A model generated the notes under the pieces. That model was not told the origin of the DNA and did no database searches. It saw only the letters and a list, made by a program, of their open reading frames with translations. The translations under genes were made by a program, and so were the position numbers. DNA of 64,000 nucleotides from Ancylobacter koreensis (lineage in GTDB: Bacteria > Pseudomonadota > Alphaproteobacteria > Rhizobiales > Xanthobacteraceae), in assembly GCF_023016525.1 (NCBI RefSeq), contig NZ_JALKCG010000001.1, forward strand, positions 1 through 64,000, given 5' to 3'. The stretch's first letter is position 1. Every line of letters begins with the position of its first letter. Below are positions 38,414 through 46,682 of the stretch, piece by piece.

Positions 38414-39694
38414 ATGCACCCGGCCCGTCCCGTCGAGATCGTGACCTTCGGCTGCCGGCTGAACGCGCTCGATTCCGCCACGGCGAAGTCAATGGCGGAG
38501 GCGGCGGGCCTCGACAATGCGATCATCGTCAACACCTGCGCCGTCACCGCCGAGGCGGTGAAGCAGGCGCGCCAGACCATCCGCCGCCTCCGGCGCGAGG
38601 ACCCCGGCCGCCACATCCTTGTCACCGGCTGCGCGGCGCAGACCGATCCCGCTGCCTTCGCCGGCATGGCGGAGGTCGACCGCGTGCTCGGCAATGGCGA
38701 GAAGCGCGACCCGGCGAGCTGGGCCGCGACGCGCCGGGCGCTCGATCTCGGCGAGGGCGAGAAGATACTGGTCGGCGACATCATGAGCGTCCGCGAGACC
38801 GCGCCGCATCTTCTCGATGGTCCGGCCGACACCATCGACGGTCACACCCGCGCCTTCGTGCAGGTGCAGGACGGCTGCGACCACCGCTGCACCTTCTGCA
38901 TCATCCCCTATGGACGCGGGAACTCGCGTTCCGTGCCGATGGGCGCGGTGGTGGAGCGCGTGCGTGGGCTGGTCGCGCAGGGCTTTGGCGAAGTCGTGCT
39001 GACCGGGGTCGACCTCACCTCCTACGGCGCCGACCTGCCAGGCGCGCCGCGCCTCGGCACGCTGGTGCGCACGTTGCTGCGCCATGTCCCGGAACTGCCG
39101 CGCCTGCGCCTCTCCTCCATCGATTCCGTCGAGGTCGACGACGAGCTGATGCGCGCGCTCGGCGAGGAGGAGCGGCTGATGCCGCATCTCCACCTCTCGC
39201 TGCAGGCAGGCGACGACCTGATCCTGAAGCGCATGAAGCGCCGCCATTCGCGCGCCGAGGCCATACGCTTCTGCGCCGAACTGCGCCGCCGCCGGCCGGA
39301 CATGGTGTTCGGCGCCGACATCATCGCCGGCTTTCCCACCGAGACCGAAACCCAGTTCCGCGCCTCGCTCGATCTGGTGGATGCCTGCGGGCTGACGCAT
39401 CTGCACGTCTTCCCCTTCTCCTCTCGCCCCGGCACGCCGGCCGCCCGCATGCCGCAGCTGCCGACATCGCTCGTGCGCGAGCGGGCGGGACGGCTGCGCG
39501 AGAAGGGGGCGCAGGCCCTGCGTCGCCACCTCGCCGCCGAAATCGGCGCACGCCGCGAGGTGCTGGCCGAGCGCGGCGGCCTCGCCCGCACCAAGTCCTT
39601 CACCCCGGTGCGCCTCGCCACCCCGCTGGCGCCGGGCACGCTCACCCATATCCGCATCGCCGGCCACGACGGCGTTCGGCTGATCGCGGCATGA
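38414..39694 (+). CDS. mtaB: tRNA t6A37 methylthiotransferase MtaB
   Basis: A 426-residue radical-SAM methylthiotransferase that turns t6A37 into ms2t6A in tRNAs reading ANN codons. The N-terminal cluster cysteines are in FGCRLNALDSA, VNTCAVTAEAV and VTGCAAQ. The radical-SAM motif CDHRCTFCIIPYGRGNSRS lies near 155. The C-terminal TRAM-like domain is short. The stop codon overlaps the ftsY start by ATGA. Confidence 0.95.
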   Translation: MHPARPVEIVTFGCRLNALDSATAKSMAEAAGLDNAIIVNTCAVTAEAVKQARQTIRRLRREDPGRHILVTGCAAQTDPAAFAGMAEVDRVLGNGEKRDPASWAATRRALDLGEGEKILVGDIMSVRETAPHLLDGPADTIDGHTRAFVQVQDGCDHRCTFCIIPYGRGNSRSVPMGAVVERVRGLVAQGFGEVVLTGVDLTSYGADLPGAPRLGTLVRTLLRHVPELPRLRLSSIDSVEVDDELMRALGEEERLMPHLHLSLQAGDDLILKRMKRRHSRAEAIRFCAELRRRRPDMVFGADIIAGFPTETETQFRASLDLVDACGLTHLHVFPFSSRPGTPAARMPQLPTSLVRERAGRLREKGAQALRRHLAAEIGARREVLAERGGLARTKSFTPVRLATPLAPGTLTHIRIAGHDGVRLIAA

Positions 39695-40641
39695 CCGACA
39701 TGAACGAAACGACCGGCACCCGCCCCGGCTTCTGGAAGCGCCTCACGCAGGGCCTGACCCGCACCGCGACCGAGCTGCAGACCGGCATCACCGATCTGTT
39801 CACCAAGCGCCAGCTCGACGCCTCGACCATCGAGGAGTTCGAGGACGTGCTGATCCGCGCCGATCTCGGCGTCGAGAACGCCGCCCATATCGGCGAGATC
39901 CTGCGGCTCGGCCTGTTCAACCGCAACATCAGCGGGGAAGAGGTACGCGAGGCCGTGGCGGGCGAGATCGAGGCGATCCTGACGCCCGTGGCGCGCCCGC
40001 TGCAGTTCGAGGCCGCCGGCAAGCCCTTCGTGCTGCTGATGGTCGGCGTCAACGGTTCCGGCAAGACCACCACCATCGGCAAGCTCGCCTCGACCTTGAA
40101 GGCCCAGGGCAAGAAGGTGGTTCTCGCGGCCGGAGACACATTTCGCGCGGCGGCGACCGAGCAGCTCAAGGTCTGGGCCGAGCGCACCGGGGCGAGCCTG
40201 GTCGCCCGCGGGCCCGGGGCGGATGCCGCCGGCGTCGCCTATGACGGCATCGAGAAGGCGCGCGCCGAGGGAGCCGACGTGCTCATCGTCGACACCGCCG
40301 GCCGGCTGCAGAACCGCGCCGAGCTGATGGCCGAGCTGGAGAAGATCGTCCGCGTCATCAAGAAACAGGACCCTTCCGCCCCGCATGCCGTGGTGCTCAC
40401 CCTCGACGCCACGGTCGGGCAGAACGCGCTGGCGCAGGTGGAAGCCTTCCAGCGCGTCGCCGGCGTCACCGGGCTCGTCATGACCAAGCTCGACGGCACG
40501 GCGCGCGGCGGCATCCTGGTTGCCATCGCCGCAAAGTACCGGCTGCCGATCCACCTGATCGGCGTCGGCGAGGGCATAGACGACCTGCAACCTTTCGCGG
40601 CGCGCGACTTCGCCCGCGCCATCGTCGGACTGGAGAGCTGA
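39691..40641 (+). CDS. ftsY: Signal recognition particle receptor FtsY
   Basis: A 316-residue SRP-type GTPase that docks SRP-ribosome complexes at the membrane. The NG domain is complete: P-loop VGVNGSGKTTTIGKLA near 114, GDTFRAAATEQL near 148, DTAGRLQNRAELM near 202 and TKLDGTARGG near 265. The acidic A domain of E. coli FtsY is nearly absent; only a short amphipathic N-terminal region (GFWKRLTQGLTRTATELQTG) precedes the N domain, usual for Alphaproteobacteria. Confidence 0.97.
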   Translation: MTDMNETTGTRPGFWKRLTQGLTRTATELQTGITDLFTKRQLDASTIEEFEDVLIRADLGVENAAHIGEILRLGLFNRNISGEEVREAVAGEIEAILTPVARPLQFEAAGKPFVLLMVGVNGSGKTTTIGKLASTLKAQGKKVVLAAGDTFRAAATEQLKVWAERTGASLVARGPGADAAGVAYDGIEKARAEGADVLIVDTAGRLQNRAELMAELEKIVRVIKKQDPSAPHAVVLTLDATVGQNALAQVEAFQRVAGVTGLVMTKLDGTARGGILVAIAAKYRLPIHLIGVGEGIDDLQPFAARDFARAIVGLES

Positions 40642-40643
40642 GA

Positions 40644-41246
40644 ATGAGCGAGGCTTCATCCGGGAGCGGACTGCGCTCCATGCATCCCCTGCTCAAGCTG
40701 GCGCTGGAGCTCGGCCCGCTCGTCGTGTTCTTCGTCGCCAACGGGCGCGGCGGCATCTATGTCGCCACCGGCGCCTTCATGGTCGCGACCTTCGCCGCGC
40801 TGGCGGCGATGTGGATCATCGCCCGCAAGATCGCCGTCATGCCGCTGATCTCGGCCGGCGTGGTTCTGGTGTTCGGCACGCTGACGCTGTGGTTGCAGGA
40901 CGACCACTTCATCAAGCTGAAGCCGACCATGGTCAACGCGCTGTTCGGCCTGGCGCTGCTCGGCGGCCTGTATTTTCGCAAGCCCCTGCTGCCCTATGTG
41001 CTGGGCGACGTCTTCGTGCTGACCGACCGCGGCTGGCGCGAGCTGACGATCCGCTGGGGCGTGTTCTTCATCGCCATGGCGGTGCTGAACGAGATCGTCT
41101 GGCGCCATTTCTCGACCGATATCTGGGTCGCCTTCAAAACCTTCGTCTACCTGCCGCTGACGCTCGTCTTCGCCATGGCGCAGGTCCCCCTGATGACCCG
41201 CCACGCCCCGGAGCCGAAGGACGAGGCGAAGGGTAAGCAGGGCTGA
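40644..41246 (+). CDS. ispZ: Inner membrane septation protein A family (YciB/IspZ)
   Basis: A 200-residue protein with five or six membrane segments. Family marks are LKLALELGPLVVFFVANGRG, LWLQDDHFIKLKPTMVNALF, GWRELTIRWGVFFIAMAVLN and EIVWRHFSTDIWVAFKTFVY. It is an inner-membrane protein needed for normal septation and envelope integrity in some bacteria. It follows ftsY by two bases and ends the operon. Confidence 0.94.
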   Translation: MSEASSGSGLRSMHPLLKLALELGPLVVFFVANGRGGIYVATGAFMVATFAALAAMWIIARKIAVMPLISAGVVLVFGTLTLWLQDDHFIKLKPTMVNALFGLALLGGLYFRKPLLPYVLGDVFVLTDRGWRELTIRWGVFFIAMAVLNEIVWRHFSTDIWVAFKTFVYLPLTLVFAMAQVPLMTRHAPEPKDEAKGKQG

Positions 41247-41835
41247 GGGCGGGACGGGTGACGAAGGCCGGCGCCGGCGACAGCTTCGATCTCAACGAGC
41301 AACAGGAACTACCGGCAACGCGCCCAATCCATCTGCCCTCTGACGGGCTTGAAGCAGAGCCCGCAGCGGTTCAGCTCATCGGAGGCCGTGCTTCGCCGAC
41401 TACGATCGCTCCGTCGCCGGATCGTCGGGGACCCCCCCCGGCACCCCTCGTTCTGCTCCGCCCAATAGTCGATCAGCGCCTTGTTTGACAGCTATCTCAG
41501 CGCGGGAGCGGAAGGAACACTCGGCTTCGGAGGGTTCTGCGCAGCGGCTTCAGGCGGACCGGTGCACCACGTGTACTCCTCGCCCTCAATCCGGAACAAT
41601 GGAGACGGTGAATCACAACGCTGCAAGAACGTCACCTCCTCATCGTATCGGCGTTCAGCGGACGCGCTTTAGCCTAGATCATCCTGCGCCAGCCGCAGTA
41701 TCCGAAGGCTGGCCTTGGCCGCGCTGAGAACGGAATCGGGACTGGTTATCGACCATCTACCGGCAGGGCGCCCGATCCATTTGCCCTATGACCACCTTGC
41801 CTTGCTTGAGAGCTTTCGCGGCACGCCGCGGCGGC
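41247..41835. other. Intergenic debris with an imperfect direct repeat
   Basis: No intact gene is visible in about 590 bases. A 36-base sequence at 41309-41344 (beginning CTACCGGCAACGCGCCCAAT) recurs at 41757-41792 with 31 of 36 matches. On the minus strand both copies end a reading frame with similar residues (GQMDWARCR and GQMDRAPCR, each followed by TAG), so they may be 3' ends of related lost genes. A minus-strand frame also gives NKALIDYWAEQNEGC, vaguely like a secreted esterase, but I cannot confirm that. Confidence 0.45.
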
Positions 41836-42777
41836 TCAGGGAGCGGCGGCGACCATCTCGGAGAAGATGCCGTCCCGCGTCAGGTACAGCGTCTTCTCCC
41901 TGAGCACATCCTCAAGCGAACGCTCGAACTCCTCCGCCACCCTGTTCGAGGCCGACAGGGGCCGGAGCACCGCCAGCGTCAGTTCCACCCTGGGCTCGAA
42001 GGGGATCGCCACCAGGGAGCTCTGGACATGCGCGAACATGTGCAGGGGGTGCGTCAGCGCGATGCCCATGCCGCTGGCGGCCAGGCTCAGGGCCACATGC
42101 GACTGGTTGGCCTCGACGGAAGGCCATTCAGACAGCCTGGCTTCGCTGAAATAGCTCTTCAGCACATAGCCCGGCGGCGAGTCGGCGCCCTGCGAGATGA
42201 TGCGCTCATTGGCGAGGTCGCGCGCGCGCAGCGCCTTGCGGCCGGCAAGGTGATGGTCGCGCGGCAGAAAGCAAGTGATCGCCGTCCGCAGCAGAGGCTT
42301 GGCGTCGATGTGAAACTCGTTGGTCGGCAGGAAGGCAAGACCGAGATCGGCCAGCCCGTTCTTGATGCGGCGCGCCGTCTCGGCGGCGGTGAAGGACCCG
42401 AAGGACAGGCGGATGTTCGGCCGCACCTGCGAGAACCGGCAGGCTGCGGTGGGTATCGTGTGTTGCAGCAGGGTCGGGATCGACGCGACGGTAAGCGTGC
42501 CCGCCTTGCCGGTGCGCAATTCGAGCGCCTTGTCCTTTATCCGTCCGTAGTGCCGGATGAATTCCTCCACCTCGGGCAGGAACTCGACGGCCTCGGCGGT
42601 CAATTGCAGCGTCCGGCCCGACTTGCGGAACAGGCTCATGCCCACTTCCGCCTCGAAATCGCGCAGCGTCTGGCTCACCGCCGGCTGGGAGAGCCGCAGC
42701 AGGGAGGCCGTCTCCGTGACGCTACCCGTCAGCGCGAATAGCCGGAATGCCTCCAAATCCTGGATTCTGAAATGCAT
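41836..42777 (-). CDS. LysR-family transcriptional regulator
   Basis: A 313-residue regulator. The start at 42777 gives MHFRIQDLEAFRLFALTGSV with the winged helix-turn-helix TETASLLRLSQPAVSQTLRD following. The effector domain (about 90-300) has AGTLTVASIPTLLQHTIPTA at its start. It is divergent from the aldolase gene, with a perfect LysR-type palindrome between them, so it very probably controls the hydroxy-acid cluster and itself. The inducer is probably a cluster substrate or intermediate such as a tartrate-like acid. Confidence 0.92.
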   Translation of the reverse strand: MHFRIQDLEAFRLFALTGSVTETASLLRLSQPAVSQTLRDFEAEVGMSLFRKSGRTLQLTAEAVEFLPEVEEFIRHYGRIKDKALELRTGKAGTLTVASIPTLLQHTIPTAACRFSQVRPNIRLSFGSFTAAETARRIKNGLADLGLAFLPTNEFHIDAKPLLRTAITCFLPRDHHLAGRKALRARDLANERIISQGADSPPGYVLKSYFSEARLSEWPSVEANQSHVALSLAASGMGIALTHPLHMFAHVQSSLVAIPFEPRVELTLAVLRPLSASNRVAEEFERSLEDVLREKTLYLTRDGIFSEMVAAAP

Positions 42778-42794
42778 TTCCGGCGCCGCCATTC

Positions 42795-42809
42795 ATAAGC
42801 AAGGCTTAT
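42795..42809. promoter_or_regulatory. LysR-type operator ATAAGC-AAG-GCTTAT
   Basis: This 15-base perfect inverted repeat has the T-N11-A form of LysR recognition sites. It lies 18 bases before the LysR start and 90 bases before the divergent aldolase gene, the normal position for autoregulation and activation. Confidence 0.65.
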
Positions 42810-42898
42810 CATTTCATCATCCTTAAGTCTTGGACCGGAAAGGAGCGACTGTCTAGTTTTTGTCCATCCGCTGACTTCCAGATAGCCAGAGATGCAAG

Positions 42899-43771
42899 AT
42901 GATACCTCGACTGAACGGTGCGATCAGAGCAATCGAAAGCGGCAGGGTGGCGGTCGTGCCGTTCTCGCCGCCCGACATCGGCTCCTCCATCGCCGTCTCC
43001 CAGGGACAGTTCGATGCCGTGGTCTTCGAGATGGAGCACAACCCTTTCGACGTGACCAACCTGCGCCATTGCCTCCAGTACCTGCTCGACCGGAAGCAGA
43101 TCGCGGAGGCTGGCACGGTGGCTGCCGGGGTGACGCCCTTCGTGCGGTTGCCCGTGAACGGTGCCGAGCGGAGCCAGTGGCTGGCCAAGCAGGTGCTGGA
43201 CATGGGTGCCTACGGCGTGATCTGGCCCCACATCCGCACGGTCGAGGAGGCGAAGGCGGCGGTCGCCGCCTGCCGCTACGCCCGCCCCAGGAGCGCTCCG
43301 AACTATGAGCCCGAGGGGAGGCGCGGCGACGGGCCGGGCATCGCGGCCCGCTACTGGGGGCTCACCCAGGCCCAGTACTATTCCAAGGCCGATGTCTGGC
43401 CCATCGACCCCGCCGGCGAGATCCTGGTCGGCATGATGTGCGAGAGCGTCGAGGCGATCGAGAACCTTCCCGCGATCCTGTCGGAAGTTCCCGGCATCGG
43501 CATCGTGATCATCGGCGAAGGCGACCTCTCGCAGAACCTAGGCTTCCCGCGCCAGTACACACATCCGGCCGTTAAAGCGGCGATGGACGAGATCGTCGCC
43601 ATCTGTCAGGCGCACGGAAGGGTTTGTGGCCACCCTCACGTCGACAAGGGTAATCTGCGGGAGACGATCGAAGCCGGCTACCGTTGGATCATGCCGCTGC
43701 GCTCTGTCTCGTTCAGCGGCCTTGAGAAAGGCCTTCCCAGCGACCTTCCCGTTTCCGTCGGCGCTCTCTAG
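42899..43771 (+). CDS. HpcH/HpaI-family class II aldolase
   Basis: A 290-residue TIM-barrel protein. AVVPFSPPDIGSSIAVSQGQ and FDAVVFEMEHNPFD open the barrel; the Arg in FVRLPVNG, YGVIWPHIRTVEEAKAAVAA and the metal-binding Glu/Asp of IIGEGDLSQNLG match the family. Relatives cleave 4-hydroxy-2-oxo-acids to pyruvate and an aldehyde using a divalent metal. It is the first gene of the plus-strand cluster and probably degrades an intermediate of the imported acid. The exact substrate is unknown. Confidence 0.87.
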   Translation: MIPRLNGAIRAIESGRVAVVPFSPPDIGSSIAVSQGQFDAVVFEMEHNPFDVTNLRHCLQYLLDRKQIAEAGTVAAGVTPFVRLPVNGAERSQWLAKQVLDMGAYGVIWPHIRTVEEAKAAVAACRYARPRSAPNYEPEGRRGDGPGIAARYWGLTQAQYYSKADVWPIDPAGEILVGMMCESVEAIENLPAILSEVPGIGIVIIGEGDLSQNLGFPRQYTHPAVKAAMDEIVAICQAHGRVCGHPHVDKGNLRETIEAGYRWIMPLRSVSFSGLEKGLPSDLPVSVGAL

Positions 43772-43958
43772 GCGCCGGCCGCCACACCCACCGGAAGGAG
43801 CCACATACGCAGCGATCGGACGGCACACGCGCAAGACCGGCCCGACGCCATGGGCCACGACGTGTCGCCCGGCCGCCGGCGATCGGTCGATCGACGTCTG
43901 AAACACAGGAAGCCGGGCAAAGCATCAAAATCATAATGCTCGGCACGAGGGAGGATTC

Positions 43959-45116
43959 ATGCGCATCGTCGCCATTCACGAAGCGACAATCTTTACTGGA
44001 GAGAACCGCGCCAATGCGGTGATGAACTTCAGTGACATGACCACCGGCCTGGTGGCGGTGGTCACCGACGTCATCCGCGACGGCAAGCCGGTCGTCGGCT
44101 ACGGGTTCGGCGGAACGGGACGCTACAGCCAGAACGCGATCTGCCGTGAACGACTGATCCCGCGCATCCTCGCCGCGCCGGACAAGCATTCCAATGGCGC
44201 CGGCGACAATCTCGACCCGTTTGCGATCTGGGATTGCATGATGAGCAGGGAGAAGCCCGGTGGCCATGGCGACAGGGCTGTCGCGGTGGGCACCATCGAC
44301 ATGGCGGTGTGGGACGCCGCTGCCAAGATCGCCGACATGCCGCTCGCCGCTTTCCTCGCCGCCCGCCATGGCAGCGGCGAGGTCCCGGACAGGGTGCCCG
44401 TCTATGTCGGCGGCGGCTACTACTATCCCGGCGCGGACCACAGCGCCCTGCAGGACGAGATCCGCCGCTACCACGACGACGGCTTCAAGCTGGTGAAGAT
44501 CAAGATCGGCGGCGCGCCGCTGGATGTGGACCGGCGTCGGATCGAATCCCTTCTGGAGATCACCGATTCCAGCGGCCTCGCGGTCGATGCCAATGGGCGT
44601 TTCGCGCGGCAGGAAGCGCTTTCCTACGCCGCGGCGCTGGAGCCCTACAAGCTCGCATGGCTGGAGGAGCCGGCCTACCCGCTCGACTATGCGCTGCACG
44701 CGGAAGTCGCACAGTGCTATCAGGGGCCGATCGGCACCGGCGAGTCGCTGCTCTCCACATGGGACGCGCGCAACATGCTCCTGTTCGGCGGGTTGCGGCC
44801 CGACCGGGACATACTGATGTTCGACTGCGCGCTGAGCTATGGCATCTGCGAATACATCAGGACGATCGAGGCGATGGAGCAGGCAGGCTGGTCCCGCGCA
44901 AGCGTCTATCCCCATGGCGGGCACCTGCTGTCGCTGCACATCACGGCGGGCCTCGGCCTGGGCGCCACCGAGGCCTATCCCTATACCCACCAGCCGATGG
45001 GCGGCTTCACCGACGGCCTGAAGATCGCGGACGGACTGGTGGACGTTCCCGATCTCCCGGGCATCGGCTTCGAGGGCAAGTCAAACTTCGCCTTCGAGTT
45101 TCGCAAGCTTGTCTGA
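43959..45116 (+). CDS. D-tartrate dehydratase-like enolase-superfamily enzyme
   Basis: A 385-residue mandelate racemase/muconate lactonizing-type protein preceded by GAGGGAGGA. Active-site elements are KIKIGG (KxK base, near 167), VDANGRF, LEEPAYP and IGTGES for the metal ligands, and IYPHGGH-like YPHGGHLLSL near 325 for the general His. The sequence pattern (MTTGLVAVVTDVIRDGK, EKPGGHGDRAVAVGTIDMAV, GGYYYPG, FDCALSYGICEY, DLPGIGFEGKS) closely follows the Bradyrhizobium D(-)-tartrate dehydratase group as I remember it. Such enzymes dehydrate D-tartrate to oxaloacetate. Activity on a related sugar acid remains possible. Confidence 0.82.
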   Translation: MRIVAIHEATIFTGENRANAVMNFSDMTTGLVAVVTDVIRDGKPVVGYGFGGTGRYSQNAICRERLIPRILAAPDKHSNGAGDNLDPFAIWDCMMSREKPGGHGDRAVAVGTIDMAVWDAAAKIADMPLAAFLAARHGSGEVPDRVPVYVGGGYYYPGADHSALQDEIRRYHDDGFKLVKIKIGGAPLDVDRRRIESLLEITDSSGLAVDANGRFARQEALSYAAALEPYKLAWLEEPAYPLDYALHAEVAQCYQGPIGTGESLLSTWDARNMLLFGGLRPDRDILMFDCALSYGICEYIRTIEAMEQAGWSRASVYPHGGHLLSLHITAGLGLGATEAYPYTHQPMGGFTDGLKIADGLVDVPDLPGIGFEGKSNFAFEFRKLV

Positions 45117-45157
45117 TGCATGCCGGCGTCCCCGGATGCCGCATCGTGAGGGACATC

Positions 45158-46114
45158 ATGAAACTGGTCTTCAGGCTGCAGTTCGAGGGTCCCGCCGTGG
45201 CGGCCCTGGCGCCCGAGCATCCCGATGTGAGGTTCGTCGGTGCGGGCTCTCACGAGCAGGCCATCGCCGAACTCGCGGACGCGGACGTCTTCGTCGTGGC
45301 GGGGCCCTATTACGAGGGCGCCATAGCGGAAGCGGTCAACAACCGGGCGCCGCGCCTGCGATGGGTGCAGTCCTCGTCCATCGGTACGGACAGGTTCGAG
45401 AAGATCGGCCTGCCGCCGGGTGTCGCCTTCACCACCGCCGCCGGGCTGAAGGGGCGCACGGTGGCCGAGCACGCCATGGCGCTCCTGCTCGCGCAGGTTC
45501 ACGCCGTGCCGGCTATGGAGAGCTACAAGGCGGCCGGGACGTGGGCGCGCGACGCTCTGCGGTCCCACGTCTCCAGCGTCGAGGGCGGCCTGATGCTGCT
45601 CCTCGGCTACGGCTCGGTGGGCCTGGAGATCGCCCGCAAGGCAAAAGCCTTCGACATGCGCGTCGTCGCGCTGAACCGGACCGGCGGCGGCAAGGGTCCG
45701 GCGGACAGGGTGGAGACGCTGGCGGCTCTGGACGACTGGCTGGAGCAGGCGGACGTCGTGATGTCGACGCTGCCTCTCACCGAACAGACCCGGCATCTGA
45801 TCGGGGCGTCGCAGCTGAGCCGGATGAAGACCTCCGCCGTCATCGTCAATGTCGGCCGAGGCGAGGTGTTCGACGGCAGCGCCCTGAGCCGGGCGCTCGG
45901 CGAGGGCAAGATCGCGGCGGCCTGCCTGGACGTCTTCGAGAACGAACCCCTGCCGTCCTCCGATCCGATGTGGACGCTCCCCAATCTCATTCTTTCGCCG
46001 CACGTGGCAGGAACCGGCGGCCCGACGGAGCGACGCTTCGCCGAGCTGGTGTCGCTCAATCTGAGCCACTTCAAGGCCGGAATCCCGCTGCGCAACCAGG
46101 TCCTGCTCGGGTGA
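45158..46114 (+). CDS. D-isomer-specific 2-hydroxyacid dehydrogenase
   Basis: A 318-residue NAD(P)-dependent enzyme. The start at 45158 gives MKLVFRLQFEGPAVAALAPE. The nucleotide loop is LLGYGSVGLEIARKAKAFDM near 150. The catalytic Arg (VNVGRGEVFD), Glu (VFENEPLPSS) and His (LSPHVAGTG) are all in place. It interconverts a 2-hydroxy acid and a 2-oxo acid; next to the tartrate-dehydratase-like enzyme it may act on hydroxypyruvate, tartronate semialdehyde or a similar product. Confidence 0.9.
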   Translation: MKLVFRLQFEGPAVAALAPEHPDVRFVGAGSHEQAIAELADADVFVVAGPYYEGAIAEAVNNRAPRLRWVQSSSIGTDRFEKIGLPPGVAFTTAAGLKGRTVAEHAMALLLAQVHAVPAMESYKAAGTWARDALRSHVSSVEGGLMLLLGYGSVGLEIARKAKAFDMRVVALNRTGGGKGPADRVETLAALDDWLEQADVVMSTLPLTEQTRHLIGASQLSRMKTSAVIVNVGRGEVFDGSALSRALGEGKIAAACLDVFENEPLPSSDPMWTLPNLILSPHVAGTGGPTERRFAELVSLNLSHFKAGIPLRNQVLLG

Positions 46115-46226
46115 CGTACTGTGAAATCATGCCCCTCCACCTGACCATAACGGGGATATACGCGCGACAAGCGCACTAACTGGCCGGCTCGACTTATGCC
46201 GTCGCCATTACGCTGGATACGCCACA

Positions 46227-46682
46227 ATGAAAACCAGCATTCTAGGGAACAAGGACTTTCTCGGCGGGCTGCTGCTCGTCGCCATCGGCGCCGGAGCCGC
46301 CTTCATCTCGCGCTCCTACCCGATGGGAACACTGCGGCAGATGGGCCCCGGCTTCATGCCGTTCTCGCTGGCGCTGCTGCTGATGGGCCTCGGCCTGCTG
46401 CTCGCCCTCCGCGCTCCGCATGACGGCGAGGAACTCGAATGGGGAGGCGGCCTGCGTCCCGTCCTCGTCGTGCTCGGCGCGGTCCTTCTCTTCGCCCAAG
46501 TGCTCGAACCGCTCGGCCTCGTGCTGTCGTCGATGATCCTCATAATCGCGTCGAGCCTGGCCCACACGCCCTTCCGGCTGCGCGAGACGCTGCTGCTATC
46601 GGTCGGGCTGACGGTCGGCGTCGTGCTGCTCTTCGCCTATGCGCTTGAAATACCCTTCGCTCTCTGGCCGAGGGGTCTGTGA
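46227..46682 (+). CDS. Tripartite tricarboxylate transporter TctB subunit
   Basis: A 151-residue membrane protein with four predicted helices. FLGGLLLVAIGAGAAFISRS, YPMGTLRQMGPGFMPFSLAL and the C-terminal VGVVLLFAYALEIPFALWPR are typical of the small TctB subunit, including the GPGFMP motif. It forms the membrane channel with TctA. Its stop codon overlaps the start of tctA, showing translational coupling. Confidence 0.92.
   Translation: MKTSILGNKDFLGGLLLVAIGAGAAFISRSYPMGTLRQMGPGFMPFSLALLLMGLGLLLALRAPHDGEELEWGGGLRPVLVVLGAVLLFAQVLEPLGLVLSSMILIIASSLAHTPFRLRETLLLSVGLTVGVVLLFAYALEIPFALWPRGL

Noticed and set aside
38155-40641. An 828-codon frame joining the mtaB region to ftsY
   Set aside because: The first part is an Arg-rich out-of-frame reading of dapF and mtaB; only the part from 39691 is FtsY.
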